Part shown: in pieces, positions 51,408 to 61,567 of the stretch
How positions within the stretch are numbered: the first letter of the stretch is position 1
Layout of the letters: the number at the start of each line of letters is the position of its first letter
IMG/VR virus record: IMGVR_UViG_3300010354_011858
Coordinates: 1-64,000 of that record
Source of the DNA: a virus
DNA: 64,000 nt
Reading direction: 5' to 3' (one strand)
Translations under genes and position numbers: made by a program
Notes under the pieces: generated by a model
What the model was told of the DNA's origin: nothing
The model's input: only the letters and a program-made list of their open reading frames with translations
The model's database searches: none

Positions 51408-53021
51408 ATGGCAGAAGCATGGAATGATTCTTACTATTCAGTAAGTTTTAATGCTAATGGGTATAAGTTCTACGGTTTAGACGTAGAGCCATCTATTGCT
51501 CAAGCCGCCATATTCATTACATCCAATCTAACAGTAACAGCGATTGAAATTCTCCATGCTTCGGCATCCGTATCAGGTAGTGTTGTTGCTTTCGGTACAG
51601 CAAAAGAAATACAATATGCTCGGATATCTATTGATGGCCTGCTGTCTACTGCTATATTAACACTTGAAGAGCAAAGGGCTAAAGCATCTATCTCAATAGA
51701 GTCAAGCCTCATTGCTACAACTTACAAAGATGCTTATGCTGCATCATCGCTGTCTGGTGATCTTAACGTCACTCCGTCACCGATAGAGATTCAGTATGCT
51801 AGTTCATCAATGTCTGCAACAGCAGATTGCACCCCGACTGCAATTGAAATTTTGTACGCAGACCCAGAAGATCAAAGTATCGAATCTAATTTCACAGCAA
51901 ATGCAATTAGAGCAAGATTGGTCTCTGTTTCGATATCAATCGAATCTAGTGTAAATGTTGGAACTTATAAGTTTGCTAGAGCATTAATTAATAATCTTGG
52001 TGATGCAGAATTAACTGTTACAACCTATAAGGATGCCTATGCAAACTTCTCTGGTAGCGCTGATGTAACAACGACACCATCCGCTATTGAAATTCTCTAT
52101 GCAGATATTGATCCGATGGAGTCCAATTCAAGTGTGCTTGTTAGCGCCATAGAAATTCTTTTGGCCGGCTCCGAGATCAGTATTGACTCCAATACGACTA
52201 TCACAGCGTATGAAATACTCTTTGCTAAGTCTGATTTGGCAATTGAGGGATATGTTTTAACACTTGGCAAAGAGATTCTATATCCGACAGTATCTATTTC
52301 TGGAACACTAGATCTTAACGCAACAGCTTATAAGATTGCTAAAGCTAATAGCGCTCCGTCTTCTGATGTAAGTGTGTCATCCGCTTCTTATAAGATTGCC
52401 TATGCAAAGCAAGAAACAGCAATCACATCAGAAGTGATTGCAGAAGCAATGGAGATTTTGTTTGCAAAGATTGTCCTAGATGGTACAGCAATAAATGTCA
52501 CCGTAGGAAAAGAAATCCTGTTGGCAAAGATCACCGTCAGTGCAGAAACAGCATTTCTTGTTCTATCACCGACAAGATTTAGTAGCAATATAACTGAAGA
52601 TACACAAAATATTAGGACTTTGTTATTAATAAATAATAAACCAATAACAGAGCATAATAGAACGTTCTCGTCAGGTGTTATTCAACCAATGTATGAAAAT
52701 ATAAACTGGAAAACAACAAGATCTAGGTATTATAAGTCAGCATCTGGTAGAAGAACATTCTCACTATCCTGGAGTATGGTGCCAAATTCTAGAGAAAACA
52801 CTGTAGACTTAAAGTTTGGTAGAGATTTAATAAGCGAGATAGGACATGACCCGGATGTTCATAGCGTAAAAATATTGAATATTGACTCGGATGGCACAAC
52901 TCCACACTCAGAAGAAGAGTATAATGTAATAGTTAAAAACTATAGTGAAACATTAAGAAGAAGAGATCTTGTTGGTAGTGAATATTGGTGGGACTGTAGT
53001 TTAGAATTGGAAGAGGTCTGA
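51408..53021 (+). CDS. Tail protein with tandem repeats and a duplicated C-terminal domain
   Basis: Residues 25-385 are made of more than a dozen short repeats of about 20-25 residues. Each contains a variant of A-x-E-I-L-Y-A or T-Y-K-x-A-Y-A followed by a Ser/Ile-rich strand (for example AIEILYAD, TYKDAYAN, AYKIAKAN). They probably form an elongated beta solenoid. Residues 390-537 are a paralogue of the previous gene product (RSRYYKSASGRRTFSLSW, YSETLRRRDLVGSEYWWDCSLELEE). A tail-tip fibre or spacer role is likely. Confidence 0.7.
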   Translation: MAEAWNDSYYSVSFNANGYKFYGLDVEPSIAQAAIFITSNLTVTAIEILHASASVSGSVVAFGTAKEIQYARISIDGLLSTAILTLEEQRAKASISIESSLIATTYKDAYAASSLSGDLNVTPSPIEIQYASSSMSATADCTPTAIEILYADPEDQSIESNFTANAIRARLVSVSISIESSVNVGTYKFARALINNLGDAELTVTTYKDAYANFSGSADVTTTPSAIEILYADIDPMESNSSVLVSAIEILLAGSEISIDSNTTITAYEILFAKSDLAIEGYVLTLGKEILYPTVSISGTLDLNATAYKIAKANSAPSSDVSVSSASYKIAYAKQETAITSEVIAEAMEILFAKIVLDGTAINVTVGKEILLAKITVSAETAFLVLSPTRFSSNITEDTQNIRTLLLINNKPITEHNRTFSSGVIQPMYENINWKTTRSRYYKSASGRRTFSLSWSMVPNSRENTVDLKFGRDLISEIGHDPDVHSVKILNIDSDGTTPHSEEEYNVIVKNYSETLRRRDLVGSEYWWDCSLELEEV

Positions 53022-53022
53022 T

Positions 53023-56000
53023 ATGTTAGTAAATGATATTTACGGCAAACAATTAAGTAATGTATTCAATTCTAAAATAGTATCTGCATCACAAAGAATA
53101 AAGCCAAAAGTTTTAATAGACTGGCTAGATAGTAGACATATTACAGGATTAACAGTCACAACAAATAGTGCACACGCAAACTCTTCTATTGGTAATATTG
53201 GATATTACTTTGCACCTCAACAGGCTGTTAATGGAATTGAAAGGCAGTCTTATACATGGGGAGTTGCGGGGGCATTAGACAAGAATGGCAAGGTTATAAC
53301 ACCAAATGGTCAATGGCATGCAATGCCTAAAAATTTATCTAATAATTATGAATTTGGGTGGTGGTCTGGAACGAAGTCAACATCCAATACTCATAATACA
53401 TACAGCGGATATCAGTTTACTGTAAGCCCTACGCTTACTATGCAATTTGATGATAGAAAGTGTAATCTTATTAGAGTTGTTACATCAGAATTTTATGGTC
53501 AAATAGATACATACACTATTGTTGTAAGAACTAACGATCCTGGCGCTGCTGATCCTATCTTTACAGAAACTTCAAGAATAGAAGATGACACATATTTTTG
53601 CGAGCATTATTTACCGCCCTCTGTCGGGCATCAAACCATAGATAGAATTGAAATAACAGTTCATACAACAAAGAATCCCCAAGACTATGCACGCATTCAA
53701 GAAGTTAATGTTGTATATCAAACAGATATATCGGATTATGTAATTTCATACGATATGACAAAAACTAGAGATCTACATGACTCCAGCCTGCCTATTGCTG
53801 GGTCATCTTCCGGCAGTGCATCCATTACGCTTGATAATACAGATAAGGATTTTAATTTGCTTGGAAGCAGCTCTCCGTATGGTCAGTATATGAAAAAGGA
53901 TTTAAAAGTTAGAATAACATCAGGATGGCAGATATCAAAAGATGACAATGAGTATATAGATAAAACTCTAAGGACACCCATAAATTCATCCGCATCGTCG
54001 CTTTCAATATCTAATACAGATGACCTACCAGCGTCTAATAATCAATTTATTTTAACTATAGATCCAGACACATCATCTAAAGAAATTATTCTATGCTCCT
54101 CAATTTCAGGAACATATGATGTAAATGTTGAACAGAGAGGATTTGCCAATACAATCGCAAGATCTCATAATACCGGTGCGACGGTTAGATATGAAACATT
54201 TGAATATCCGTCATTTGTTGAAATGTATGTTGATGAATGGTCGTCCACTACGGAGGGTATGACAACAACTGTTACGCTAAGTGATTGGTCAAAGTATATG
54301 TCAGAAAAAGTTATTACTGGTGGATTCTTTTTAGAGAAGTCAACGGTTTCCGATGCTTGTGAAAGTTTATTAATGATGTCAAACTTCCCTAAGGCTGATA
54401 TAGATAATCTTAATAAATATAATTTGAAAGCAAAAAAAAGCGGTGCTATCCTGCATTTTGATTTTAATGAATCAACTGTTGACAGATCAGGAAACCAGAT
54501 AAGCGTTCAGGATGGTCTAAGGGCGAGATTTTTTGGTATGCCAGCATCTGCTTTAAATAAAGTTACTGATATTAAAGCAGATGCCTTAGACAGGGAGTTG
54601 TCAGAACTTGAAAAAGCCCTGGGCGAACTGAGCTTTGTGTCACCAGATTATGTGATTAATACTGCAAATATATCCACAAACTCTCTTGCTCTTGAAATTG
54701 GTGATGATTCACCATATTCTTTTACTGGTAAGAATGGAACTACATATAGTGAATATTTTAATGCTGTCTTTGATGGATTTTATATCCCAAATGAAGATGG
54801 CGAGCAGTACATTGTTGTAGAAATTGCAAATGGCGGATGCCGTGTCTATCTAGATGATGTTCTCATTATTAATGAATGGAGGATACACCCAGTATCAACT
54901 GGTGCTTACTTTACAGCAGAATCAGTCCCTGTAATACTGGATGCAGGTCGTCCATATAAACTTAGAATAGAAGCATTCCATAAGTCAGGTGAGTTTGCCA
55001 TTAGACTGGGGTATGCTGTCGGCCTATCACCTGCTGATTATGTTACTCCTGATATGGTTAAAACCATTGCTGTCTTAGACAAAATTGGATCGATGGATTC
55101 ATCATATCAAACTGGCGTATTAAATAGAAATCATCAAAATAACTTTGCGCTGTATCTCGGTGGTGGAAATATTGGTCTATCTGGTGGAATAGTATCGGAT
55201 ATTGAAAATAAATCATGTGAATTAGGTGGAACAAAATATATTAGATTACCATATCATTCTTCGTGGGATATGAGTGATGCAAACAGTGTTAATTATACTG
55301 GGTCATGGACGATTGAGTTTATTGCTAAATTACCATCTGTTTATTCTAATAATGGTGAGTACTTGAGTACATGGATCGATTCAGGTGCAAGCTCTTCTGG
55401 CTTCGAGTTTTTCAGTAATTCGTCAAGTCATGGAGTAAAGATAGTAACAACTTCTGGTATAGAAACACTATCTTCTAATACAAGTATATCAACATCCAAT
55501 TGGACACATTTTATAGCATCATTTGATGGATCATATTTAAAATATTATGTTAATGGTGTTCTTCTTGATACTTCTAATTCGATAGCATCTATCGATTCAT
55601 GGGATGGTCTTGATCTTACATTTGGTGGGCGAGGTGCTTCCTATAACACATCAACCGGCTCTGAGGTGCCACCTGCTGTCATTAGAAATATTTATTTTGA
55701 TGAATTTATTATTTATAATACATGTTTGACATCAAAACAGGCTGCCGACAGATATACAGAAATGAAGATGGAGGGGCTTAGTGTTTATCCATTTTTATAT
55801 GGAGGCGAAGAATCAATTCGTCAAGTAATTGATGAAATAACACTTGCTGATCTTGGAAGATTCTATATAGATGAAGAAAATATTGCTAAATATGAGCATT
55901 ACAATAGATTCTTTGAATCAACCATTGATCAGCATGCAAATATACAAGCAACTATAAATGATGATAGTCATATACTAGCAGCAGATTATAATGTTCAATT

Positions 56001-56898
56001 GCAAGCTAATAAAGTAGTGGTAAAAATAGCCGGGGTTGCATCTAATTTAGTGGGCACACAATCCCTGTGGAGGGCTTCTGATCCAACGACACTTGCCGTT
56101 GTAAATCTAGAAAGTAATGTATCTGCCAATTCAAATACTATATATGTTTCAACAACTGTTGATCCGCCTTTTGCAAAGGCGGGATATTTAGTCATAGATA
56201 ATGAGATTATTAAATATAATTCAAAGACACCGAATTCTTTTAATAGCATAGAAAGAGGATATTTCAATACAACTGCTGCATCTCATACTGCAAACACGGC
56301 GGTAAGAGAAGTTAGATATTGGGATCTCAAATATGATAAGGCTCCCGCATTTCAGGTTAAAAATCCATTTATAACGGGTATTCTTTTTGAAGAACCGGAT
56401 CAAATTTCAATTATTAGATTTGTACCATCAAGTTATGGTGCAGAACTAATTATTGCTGCAAGTAATAATGTTTCAAAGGGTGGAATTGTATTTGCCGAAG
56501 GGACCAATCCGGTAACAGGAAAGGTTAACTATACAGCAATCGCCGGTATTCCTGTTGTTATAACAGAGCAAAGTAGCCAGGTGACTGAGCAGGTTGCTAA
56601 TCTTCAAGATAATATTAGGCTTTATGGCCTAAAAGAAATTGTTATTGAAAATAAATTTATTACAGACTTTCAACACGGTCAAAAAATTGCTAATTTTATA
56701 ATTAGCAAAATGAGTAATCCAGTGCCAATTATTAATATTAGTACTATTCCAACTCCAAAAGTTAAACTTGGAGATCGTATTAGAATATCTAGTCTTGATG
56801 CTTTTGATATAATAAATGGTGATTACTGGGTAGTGTCTAGATCATACCAATATGGTGACTCGCCCTCCCAGAATATGATGTTAAGGAAGGTTGTCTGA
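53023..56898 (+). CDS. Large tail-tip protein with PA14 and lectin domains
   Basis: This 1291-residue protein starts with a domain of tail-hub type (residues 1-420; TDISDYVISYDMTKTRDL, ASITLDNTDKDFNLLG). A PA14-like domain (about 540-665; VYLDDVLIINEWRIHP, PYKLRIEAFH) follows. After it is a LamG/concanavalin-like lectin domain (about 725-905; WTIEFIAKLPS, WTHFIASFDGSYLKYYVNGVL), and the C-terminus returns to hub-like segments. The sugar-binding modules inserted in a hub protein suggest receptor recognition. Confidence 0.8.
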   Translation: MLVNDIYGKQLSNVFNSKIVSASQRIKPKVLIDWLDSRHITGLTVTTNSAHANSSIGNIGYYFAPQQAVNGIERQSYTWGVAGALDKNGKVITPNGQWHAMPKNLSNNYEFGWWSGTKSTSNTHNTYSGYQFTVSPTLTMQFDDRKCNLIRVVTSEFYGQIDTYTIVVRTNDPGAADPIFTETSRIEDDTYFCEHYLPPSVGHQTIDRIEITVHTTKNPQDYARIQEVNVVYQTDISDYVISYDMTKTRDLHDSSLPIAGSSSGSASITLDNTDKDFNLLGSSSPYGQYMKKDLKVRITSGWQISKDDNEYIDKTLRTPINSSASSLSISNTDDLPASNNQFILTIDPDTSSKEIILCSSISGTYDVNVEQRGFANTIARSHNTGATVRYETFEYPSFVEMYVDEWSSTTEGMTTTVTLSDWSKYMSEKVITGGFFLEKSTVSDACESLLMMSNFPKADIDNLNKYNLKAKKSGAILHFDFNESTVDRSGNQISVQDGLRARFFGMPASALNKVTDIKADALDRELSELEKALGELSFVSPDYVINTANISTNSLALEIGDDSPYSFTGKNGTTYSEYFNAVFDGFYIPNEDGEQYIVVEIANGGCRVYLDDVLIINEWRIHPVSTGAYFTAESVPVILDAGRPYKLRIEAFHKSGEFAIRLGYAVGLSPADYVTPDMVKTIAVLDKIGSMDSSYQTGVLNRNHQNNFALYLGGGNIGLSGGIVSDIENKSCELGGTKYIRLPYHSSWDMSDANSVNYTGSWTIEFIAKLPSVYSNNGEYLSTWIDSGASSSGFEFFSNSSSHGVKIVTTSGIETLSSNTSISTSNWTHFIASFDGSYLKYYVNGVLLDTSNSIASIDSWDGLDLTFGGRGASYNTSTGSEVPPAVIRNIYFDEFIIYNTCLTSKQAADRYTEMKMEGLSVYPFLYGGEESIRQVIDEITLADLGRFYIDEENIAKYEHYNRFFESTIDQHANIQATINDDSHILAADYNVQLQANKVVVKIAGVASNLVGTQSLWRASDPTTLAVVNLESNVSANSNTIYVSTTVDPPFAKAGYLVIDNEIIKYNSKTPNSFNSIERGYFNTTAASHTANTAVREVRYWDLKYDKAPAFQVKNPFITGILFEEPDQISIIRFVPSSYGAELIIAASNNVSKGGIVFAEGTNPVTGKVNYTAIAGIPVVITEQSSQVTEQVANLQDNIRLYGLKEIVIENKFITDFQHGQKIANFIISKMSNPVPIINISTIPTPKVKLGDRIRISSLDAFDIINGDYWVVSRSYQYGDSPSQNMMLRKVV

Positions 56899-58070
56899 TG
56901 AGGGCTACAAGAACTGGTGCAATATCAGAAAGTGGTGTTGTATTCTTTTCTGCTGGTGGTCATAATCATGATGGACAAAGTTCATCTCTTATAGACACAA
57001 GTAAATACTCTGTTTTTGATTTTAACTTTTCTTATGTAGGTAATAATCCGGATAGGACAAATAGACAGATTATTAATCAAATAGCATTTAAAAATTATTT
57101 GATTAAAACAATCAATGAATCTGTATTGGAACCTGCCGGCATCGTTCTTCAAGATAATATCATTAATTCCAGAAATATTATCTCTGGCTCTATTACGGCA
57201 AATGAAATTGCAGCAAATACAATAACTGGCAACAATATTGCAGCTGGTACAATAACCGGCAATAATATTGCAGCAGGTACAATTACAGCAAATCTCATTG
57301 ATGCGAATGCTCTTATTGTTAGTTCAATCTTATTGGATAACGGAGATTACTGGAATGATTCAAATGGATTCCAACTAGGTGGTGCTAATGGAATTGTTTA
57401 TAATGGCAATAGCATAGCAATTGGTACAAATGTTACAATTAATGCTGAATTAAATGCAGATAGTATTACCGTTGGAGTTGGCGGTAATATTCTTGAAATC
57501 GATGACGACCTTCAGTCCGGGACAAAGGCAGGCCTAGAGATTGGTGGTGGTACTTATAACTACTGGTATACAGATGGAACATTCCGTGTTGGTGGTGCTT
57601 ATTCTTTTATGGAGTGGGATGGCACATCATTTAGAATCAGAGGCGGATTCGACTCAGGTGAAGAAGAAGATAAGATTGAATTAGAAGGAATTATCTTCTC
57701 AACAAGGCCATTGAGTGATCCAAGTTTTTCTACATATGGCGCTGTTAGACTGACACCAGCAGAATATTCTGGAACTGGCGGAAATGATGCAATAAGATTT
57801 TACTACGGCTCAGCCCTTGAAGATGATAGTAATACGGCATCTATCCGTGCACTAGATGGTGGTGAATTAAGAATATCTGGATCTGCTGCCGCTGAGTCAG
57901 TATCCTTTGCATCTGTTACCAACGGTGTATCATTTAATGGTCCAGCGTGGGCTAGTTCATATAGTAATACTTCAATAAATGAAGGTTCATATTTTAGAAA
58001 TATATCATATGGCAACACAAAGCCAGCATCACCAATCGTCGGTGATATACACTTTAGTCCAACGAGTTAA
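56898..58070 (+). CDS. Minor tail / fibre protein with short beta repeats
   Basis: This 390-residue protein begins with a region containing GGHNHDGQSS, common in tail-spike N-termini. Repeats of the type ITGNNIAAGTITGNNIAAGTIT (about residues 105-135) follow, as in phage fibres. The rest is a Gly/Ser-rich beta structure. It overlaps the previous stop by one base. Confidence 0.7.
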   Translation: MRATRTGAISESGVVFFSAGGHNHDGQSSSLIDTSKYSVFDFNFSYVGNNPDRTNRQIINQIAFKNYLIKTINESVLEPAGIVLQDNIINSRNIISGSITANEIAANTITGNNIAAGTITGNNIAAGTITANLIDANALIVSSILLDNGDYWNDSNGFQLGGANGIVYNGNSIAIGTNVTINAELNADSITVGVGGNILEIDDDLQSGTKAGLEIGGGTYNYWYTDGTFRVGGAYSFMEWDGTSFRIRGGFDSGEEEDKIELEGIIFSTRPLSDPSFSTYGAVRLTPAEYSGTGGNDAIRFYYGSALEDDSNTASIRALDGGELRISGSAAAESVSFASVTNGVSFNGPAWASSYSNTSINEGSYFRNISYGNTKPASPIVGDIHFSPTS

Positions 58071-58072
58071 TT

Positions 58073-60262
58073 ATGCCTATTGAAGTAAGAGGACCGAGCG
58101 GTTGGGATACATACTACGATCCCGAGATATACACGAGTTCAGGCTGGACTGACATAAATTTTGGTGAGATATATACTGCCGAGGGCTGGAAATATTTCTA
58201 CGCTAGAATAAATGCAGTAGCCCCAGCAATAACTTTAAACTCAAGAACTACAACATCTATTACAGTTAATGTAACACACCCAAACGTCGATGCTAATATT
58301 ATTCGTGTATTTATATATAGAGTTGGCGATCAAGCAAACGGTCAGTACAAGCCATCAGGCTTAGGAACAACATCTCCTGTATCATCAACGTTCCAATCTA
58401 CCGGTTTGACAATGAATACATCGTACACGTTCAGGGCGTATGCTGAATATTTTGATGGTAATGGAAATTTGATCACCACAAGTGCCGTCACAGAAGAAAC
58501 ATTCACTACAGTAAATATTAATACTGTTGCTCCGACATTATCTCTGGACTCCAGATCTACATCTGCAATTACATTAAATGTAACTCACCCCGGAGCATCT
58601 GGTGCATATAATGTTAGAGTTGCTGTATACCGTGTTGGTAATGAAATAGGAACAGAGTATAAACCAAGTACATCAGGAACAACTAGTTCTATTACATCTA
58701 CATTCACACAAACTGGTCTTGCTCAAAATACATCATATACTTTTAGAGCTTATGCTGAATACAGAGATATATCAACGCTTGATTTATTAGCTACAAGTTC
58801 GACTACGCAACTTGTGCAAGCGACTTCAAACTACAATTTATGGACTGCAAGTAATCCAACTGGTTCCACTGGCTATGAAGAGATAAGTTCTACTTACTAT
58901 GGGACTCTGACTCTCACGTCAACCGCTAATCCGCAATATTCTATAAATGGTAGTACGTCACGAATTATATTTGAAATAACAAACTTTGGTATTGGAACAT
59001 ATACCGCAGATAGTATTGCACTCACTAATAACGACACCCTCCAGTCAAGAAGTGTTACATTTAGTAAAAATAATAATACTGGTGGTATTGGTCTTCCTCT
59101 GGGAACAACCTGGATATGTAGAGCACGAGTTTATTATCCAACAATTGATGAATTTGGTCCGTGGTCTGGTTACTCCACGTTCACTCTTCCCAATTGGACA
59201 TTAAAAACTATACCATCAAATAGCACATGGGCGCATATGAGAAATAACTCAACATATTTTGATGGATTTAGTTCGTTTGCTACAAGTATCAAAAGTGCAA
59301 ATGAATCATCATTATATGCATCTGATGGCGACTCCTCTACTCAATGGATATCAGATCCTTATGAATTACAGCAGCAACAAACTAATCAAAATAGAAGTAT
59401 AAATACCATCTCTACTGGGTTTGGAGTTGCCCAGTATACTACTTCATCAAGTCATAATATTGTTACTGGAGTGAATGGCACAGTTGATATTTCTTCAATA
59501 ACATATTATGGATCAAAAACCTATACTGATGCTACATTTATAGTAATTGAGATCAGTACTACAGGTCAGCCGGCTCCTGGCGGTTCTGCCACTATATTCG
59601 GAAGCGGAATTCCTGGTGTTGATGGTGTATCAAGATCTATTCAAAATACATCTGTAAGTGGAACAACAAGATCTGTTAGATTCCTTAGAGGCAGTGCTAC
59701 TGCGAATCAAATCGGCAATAGTGGGCGTTTAGTTATGTTCTCTGGCGGTACAGTTGGCGGTGTTACCGTTGGATCTCTTGGCGGTTCAGGGCAATTAACT
59801 AGAGTTGATTCAAGTACATTCTATAGGACCGAGACTAGTCAGCCATCACCTGCTTTAGGTCAAAGCGAATGTACTGGCGATGTTACTTATCCCGTAACTG
59901 AACTCGTTCAGGTGCCGAAAGGTTCCGGGTCAGAAATTCTTACGCTATGGGCAAGCCCAAATCTTCCTGCGGGTGCTGTTAGAAATGCTAGACTATTAAA
60001 CATATATTATCAACAGGGGCCATTCAGCACCCCGGCTAGGTCTATATCTGTAAACGGCGTTGTTACTACGGTCGGATCTGTATCTGCAAACGCTACAACG
60101 ACTACATCAACATCTGCTATAGCACCAGACAGAAGTTCATCAAATGGTTCAGGCGATGGTTGGTATATAACTGTCAATCAAGATAGAAGTTTGAATAGTG
60201 GTCTATATTATGCTAGTGTTAAAGAAGTTCAACTAAGATATAGTTATGAGGTTATAGAGTGA
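58073..60262 (+). CDS. Fibronectin-type III tail protein
   Basis: This 729-residue protein has an N-terminal segment like small tail adaptor domains (PSGWDTYYDPEIYTSSGW). Two successive FN3-like repeats (about 45-150 and 150-250) share the strand TSYTFRAYAEY. A Ser/Thr/Gly-rich beta C-terminal half follows. FN3 domains are frequent in phage tail proteins and may bind surface carbohydrate. Its stop overlaps the next start. Confidence 0.75.
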   Translation: MPIEVRGPSGWDTYYDPEIYTSSGWTDINFGEIYTAEGWKYFYARINAVAPAITLNSRTTTSITVNVTHPNVDANIIRVFIYRVGDQANGQYKPSGLGTTSPVSSTFQSTGLTMNTSYTFRAYAEYFDGNGNLITTSAVTEETFTTVNINTVAPTLSLDSRSTSAITLNVTHPGASGAYNVRVAVYRVGNEIGTEYKPSTSGTTSSITSTFTQTGLAQNTSYTFRAYAEYRDISTLDLLATSSTTQLVQATSNYNLWTASNPTGSTGYEEISSTYYGTLTLTSTANPQYSINGSTSRIIFEITNFGIGTYTADSIALTNNDTLQSRSVTFSKNNNTGGIGLPLGTTWICRARVYYPTIDEFGPWSGYSTFTLPNWTLKTIPSNSTWAHMRNNSTYFDGFSSFATSIKSANESSLYASDGDSSTQWISDPYELQQQQTNQNRSINTISTGFGVAQYTTSSSHNIVTGVNGTVDISSITYYGSKTYTDATFIVIEISTTGQPAPGGSATIFGSGIPGVDGVSRSIQNTSVSGTTRSVRFLRGSATANQIGNSGRLVMFSGGTVGGVTVGSLGGSGQLTRVDSSTFYRTETSQPSPALGQSECTGDVTYPVTELVQVPKGSGSEILTLWASPNLPAGAVRNARLLNIYYQQGPFSTPARSISVNGVVTTVGSVSANATTTTSTSAIAPDRSSSNGSGDGWYITVNQDRSLNSGLYYASVKEVQLRYSYEVIE

Positions 60263-61368
60263 TGCTTATTTTATTTAATGCCAGTGATGAGTTTAATTAT
60301 GAAGATCATATTTCATATAAAACATTTTTATTTGATATTAATGACGGTCAGTTAATCATATGTGAACCGATTGATGATTTTGATATTAATTCAATTGAGC
60401 CATGGAAGATTAATGTATTCAATATAAGATTATTAACATTTGAAGAGGCTAGTAATATTATTTTGAATGAAACGAGAAATCTTCTTATACAAGAAGAAAG
60501 TGGTGGTTATACATTACAAAGACCGCTGTTTGATGAAGATGTTGATTATAAAGATAAATTGACGCAACCATATGAAGGCTGGGTTTGGGATAAAGATCTC
60601 TTACACTGGAAGGCACCGAAGCCAAGGCCAGACTGTGATTTGACTTTCAGGGTTAAATGGAATAATCAATGGCAAGATTGGGAGATGAGGTACGGTAGAG
60701 ATGACCTACCCAGAGAAAGAAAATCTTATCAATTATGGTATTCACAAGAGGTTGATGGTTCTTCTATGTTCCACAATGCCTGTTCTACTGTTGATTACAT
60801 GATTAAACCTTTTGAGAATATTACACATAATACAAAAAATATAGAAAATTTAATTAAATCATATAATGACCAAATAGCAAGTACAAGTGAAATAGTTAGA
60901 CCTTACATGTCAATTGGTGGACATCTTGTAGTTATTGATCTATCACCGTTTGCTCTAATCACATATTCGGAATGTCACGAAGATGCAGTAGATATGTTTA
61001 ATGAACTATACTCAATGCATCCACAATTCTTATCAAGAACACCTTGGGAACTTTTTAGATTAATAATAGAATGGGCCTACTCACACTCCGATCTAGGTAA
61101 TAATGAATTAGCAGCAGTTACATGCCATAGAGTTCTACAGGCAGTACAGATGCCTAAGAGTATTCGTGATAGTCTCATAGCTATGCCAGCTCAGCAAGTC
61201 GGTAAATATCTAGAAAATAATCTTAATGCTCTTTCTGAAGATACTGAAGGCCCAGAGGCACCGGAAGGGTTTGATAAATGGATTAATACTGTTTATTATC
61301 ATTATCCTCACCTTAAAAAAGGCCAAGAACCTCATATAGACTCACTACCAAATGAATATCCAACATGA
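60259..61368 (+). CDS. Fibre-associated family protein, copy 3
   Basis: This 369-residue protein shares its C-terminal region (HPQFLSRTPWELFRLIIEW, NELAAVTCHRVLQAVQMPKSIRDSL) with the products of 30870-31817 and 31819-32988. Its N-terminal half differs. Like the others it follows an adhesin-type gene. It starts at GTG 60259, coupled to the previous stop, or at ATG 60262. A chaperone or tip-protein role is inferred only from context. Confidence 0.65.
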   Translation: MMLILFNASDEFNYEDHISYKTFLFDINDGQLIICEPIDDFDINSIEPWKINVFNIRLLTFEEASNIILNETRNLLIQEESGGYTLQRPLFDEDVDYKDKLTQPYEGWVWDKDLLHWKAPKPRPDCDLTFRVKWNNQWQDWEMRYGRDDLPRERKSYQLWYSQEVDGSSMFHNACSTVDYMIKPFENITHNTKNIENLIKSYNDQIASTSEIVRPYMSIGGHLVVIDLSPFALITYSECHEDAVDMFNELYSMHPQFLSRTPWELFRLIIEWAYSHSDLGNNELAAVTCHRVLQAVQMPKSIRDSLIAMPAQQVGKYLENNLNALSEDTEGPEAPEGFDKWINTVYYHYPHLKKGQEPHIDSLPNEYPT

Positions 61369-61374
61369 TATAAT
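61364..61374 (+). promoter_or_regulatory. -10 promoter six bases before an ATG
   Basis: CATGATATAAT with a consensus TATAAT ends six bases before ATG 61381, overlapping the end of the previous gene. The message would start at or next to the ATG. Confidence 0.5.
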
Positions 61375-61380
61375 TATCAT

Positions 61381-61560
61381 ATGGAAGATTTAGATGTTGA
61401 ATTGTTAATCAGTATGTATAACGATAGAGTTGGCAAATTAATGGCCGAACTCATAGTAAAAGAGACAGTTATAAAGCAGTTAGAGAGAAAAGTGCACGCC
61501 CTCACCGCATCGCTTAAACCACATCAGGTTGAAAATGCACTTAAAGGTAATGAGGTATAA
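61381..61560 (+). CDS. Small coiled-coil protein (59 aa)
   Basis: This 59-residue helical protein (MEDLDVELLISMYNDRVGKLM... QLERKVHAL) has the heptad-like character of small phage coiled-coil proteins. It is leaderless by position of the -10 element. Its own 3' end carries the promoter element for the next gene. Function unknown. Confidence 0.6.
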   Translation: MEDLDVELLISMYNDRVGKLMAELIVKETVIKQLERKVHALTASLKPHQVENALKGNEV

Positions 61561-61561
61561 T
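61551..61561 (+). promoter_or_regulatory. Extended -10 promoter TGAGGTATAAT
   Basis: The 11-mer ends six bases before ATG 61568. It is identical to the element of the halogenase operon at 35628-35638 on the other strand. Confidence 0.55.
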
Positions 61562-61567
61562 AAATAA

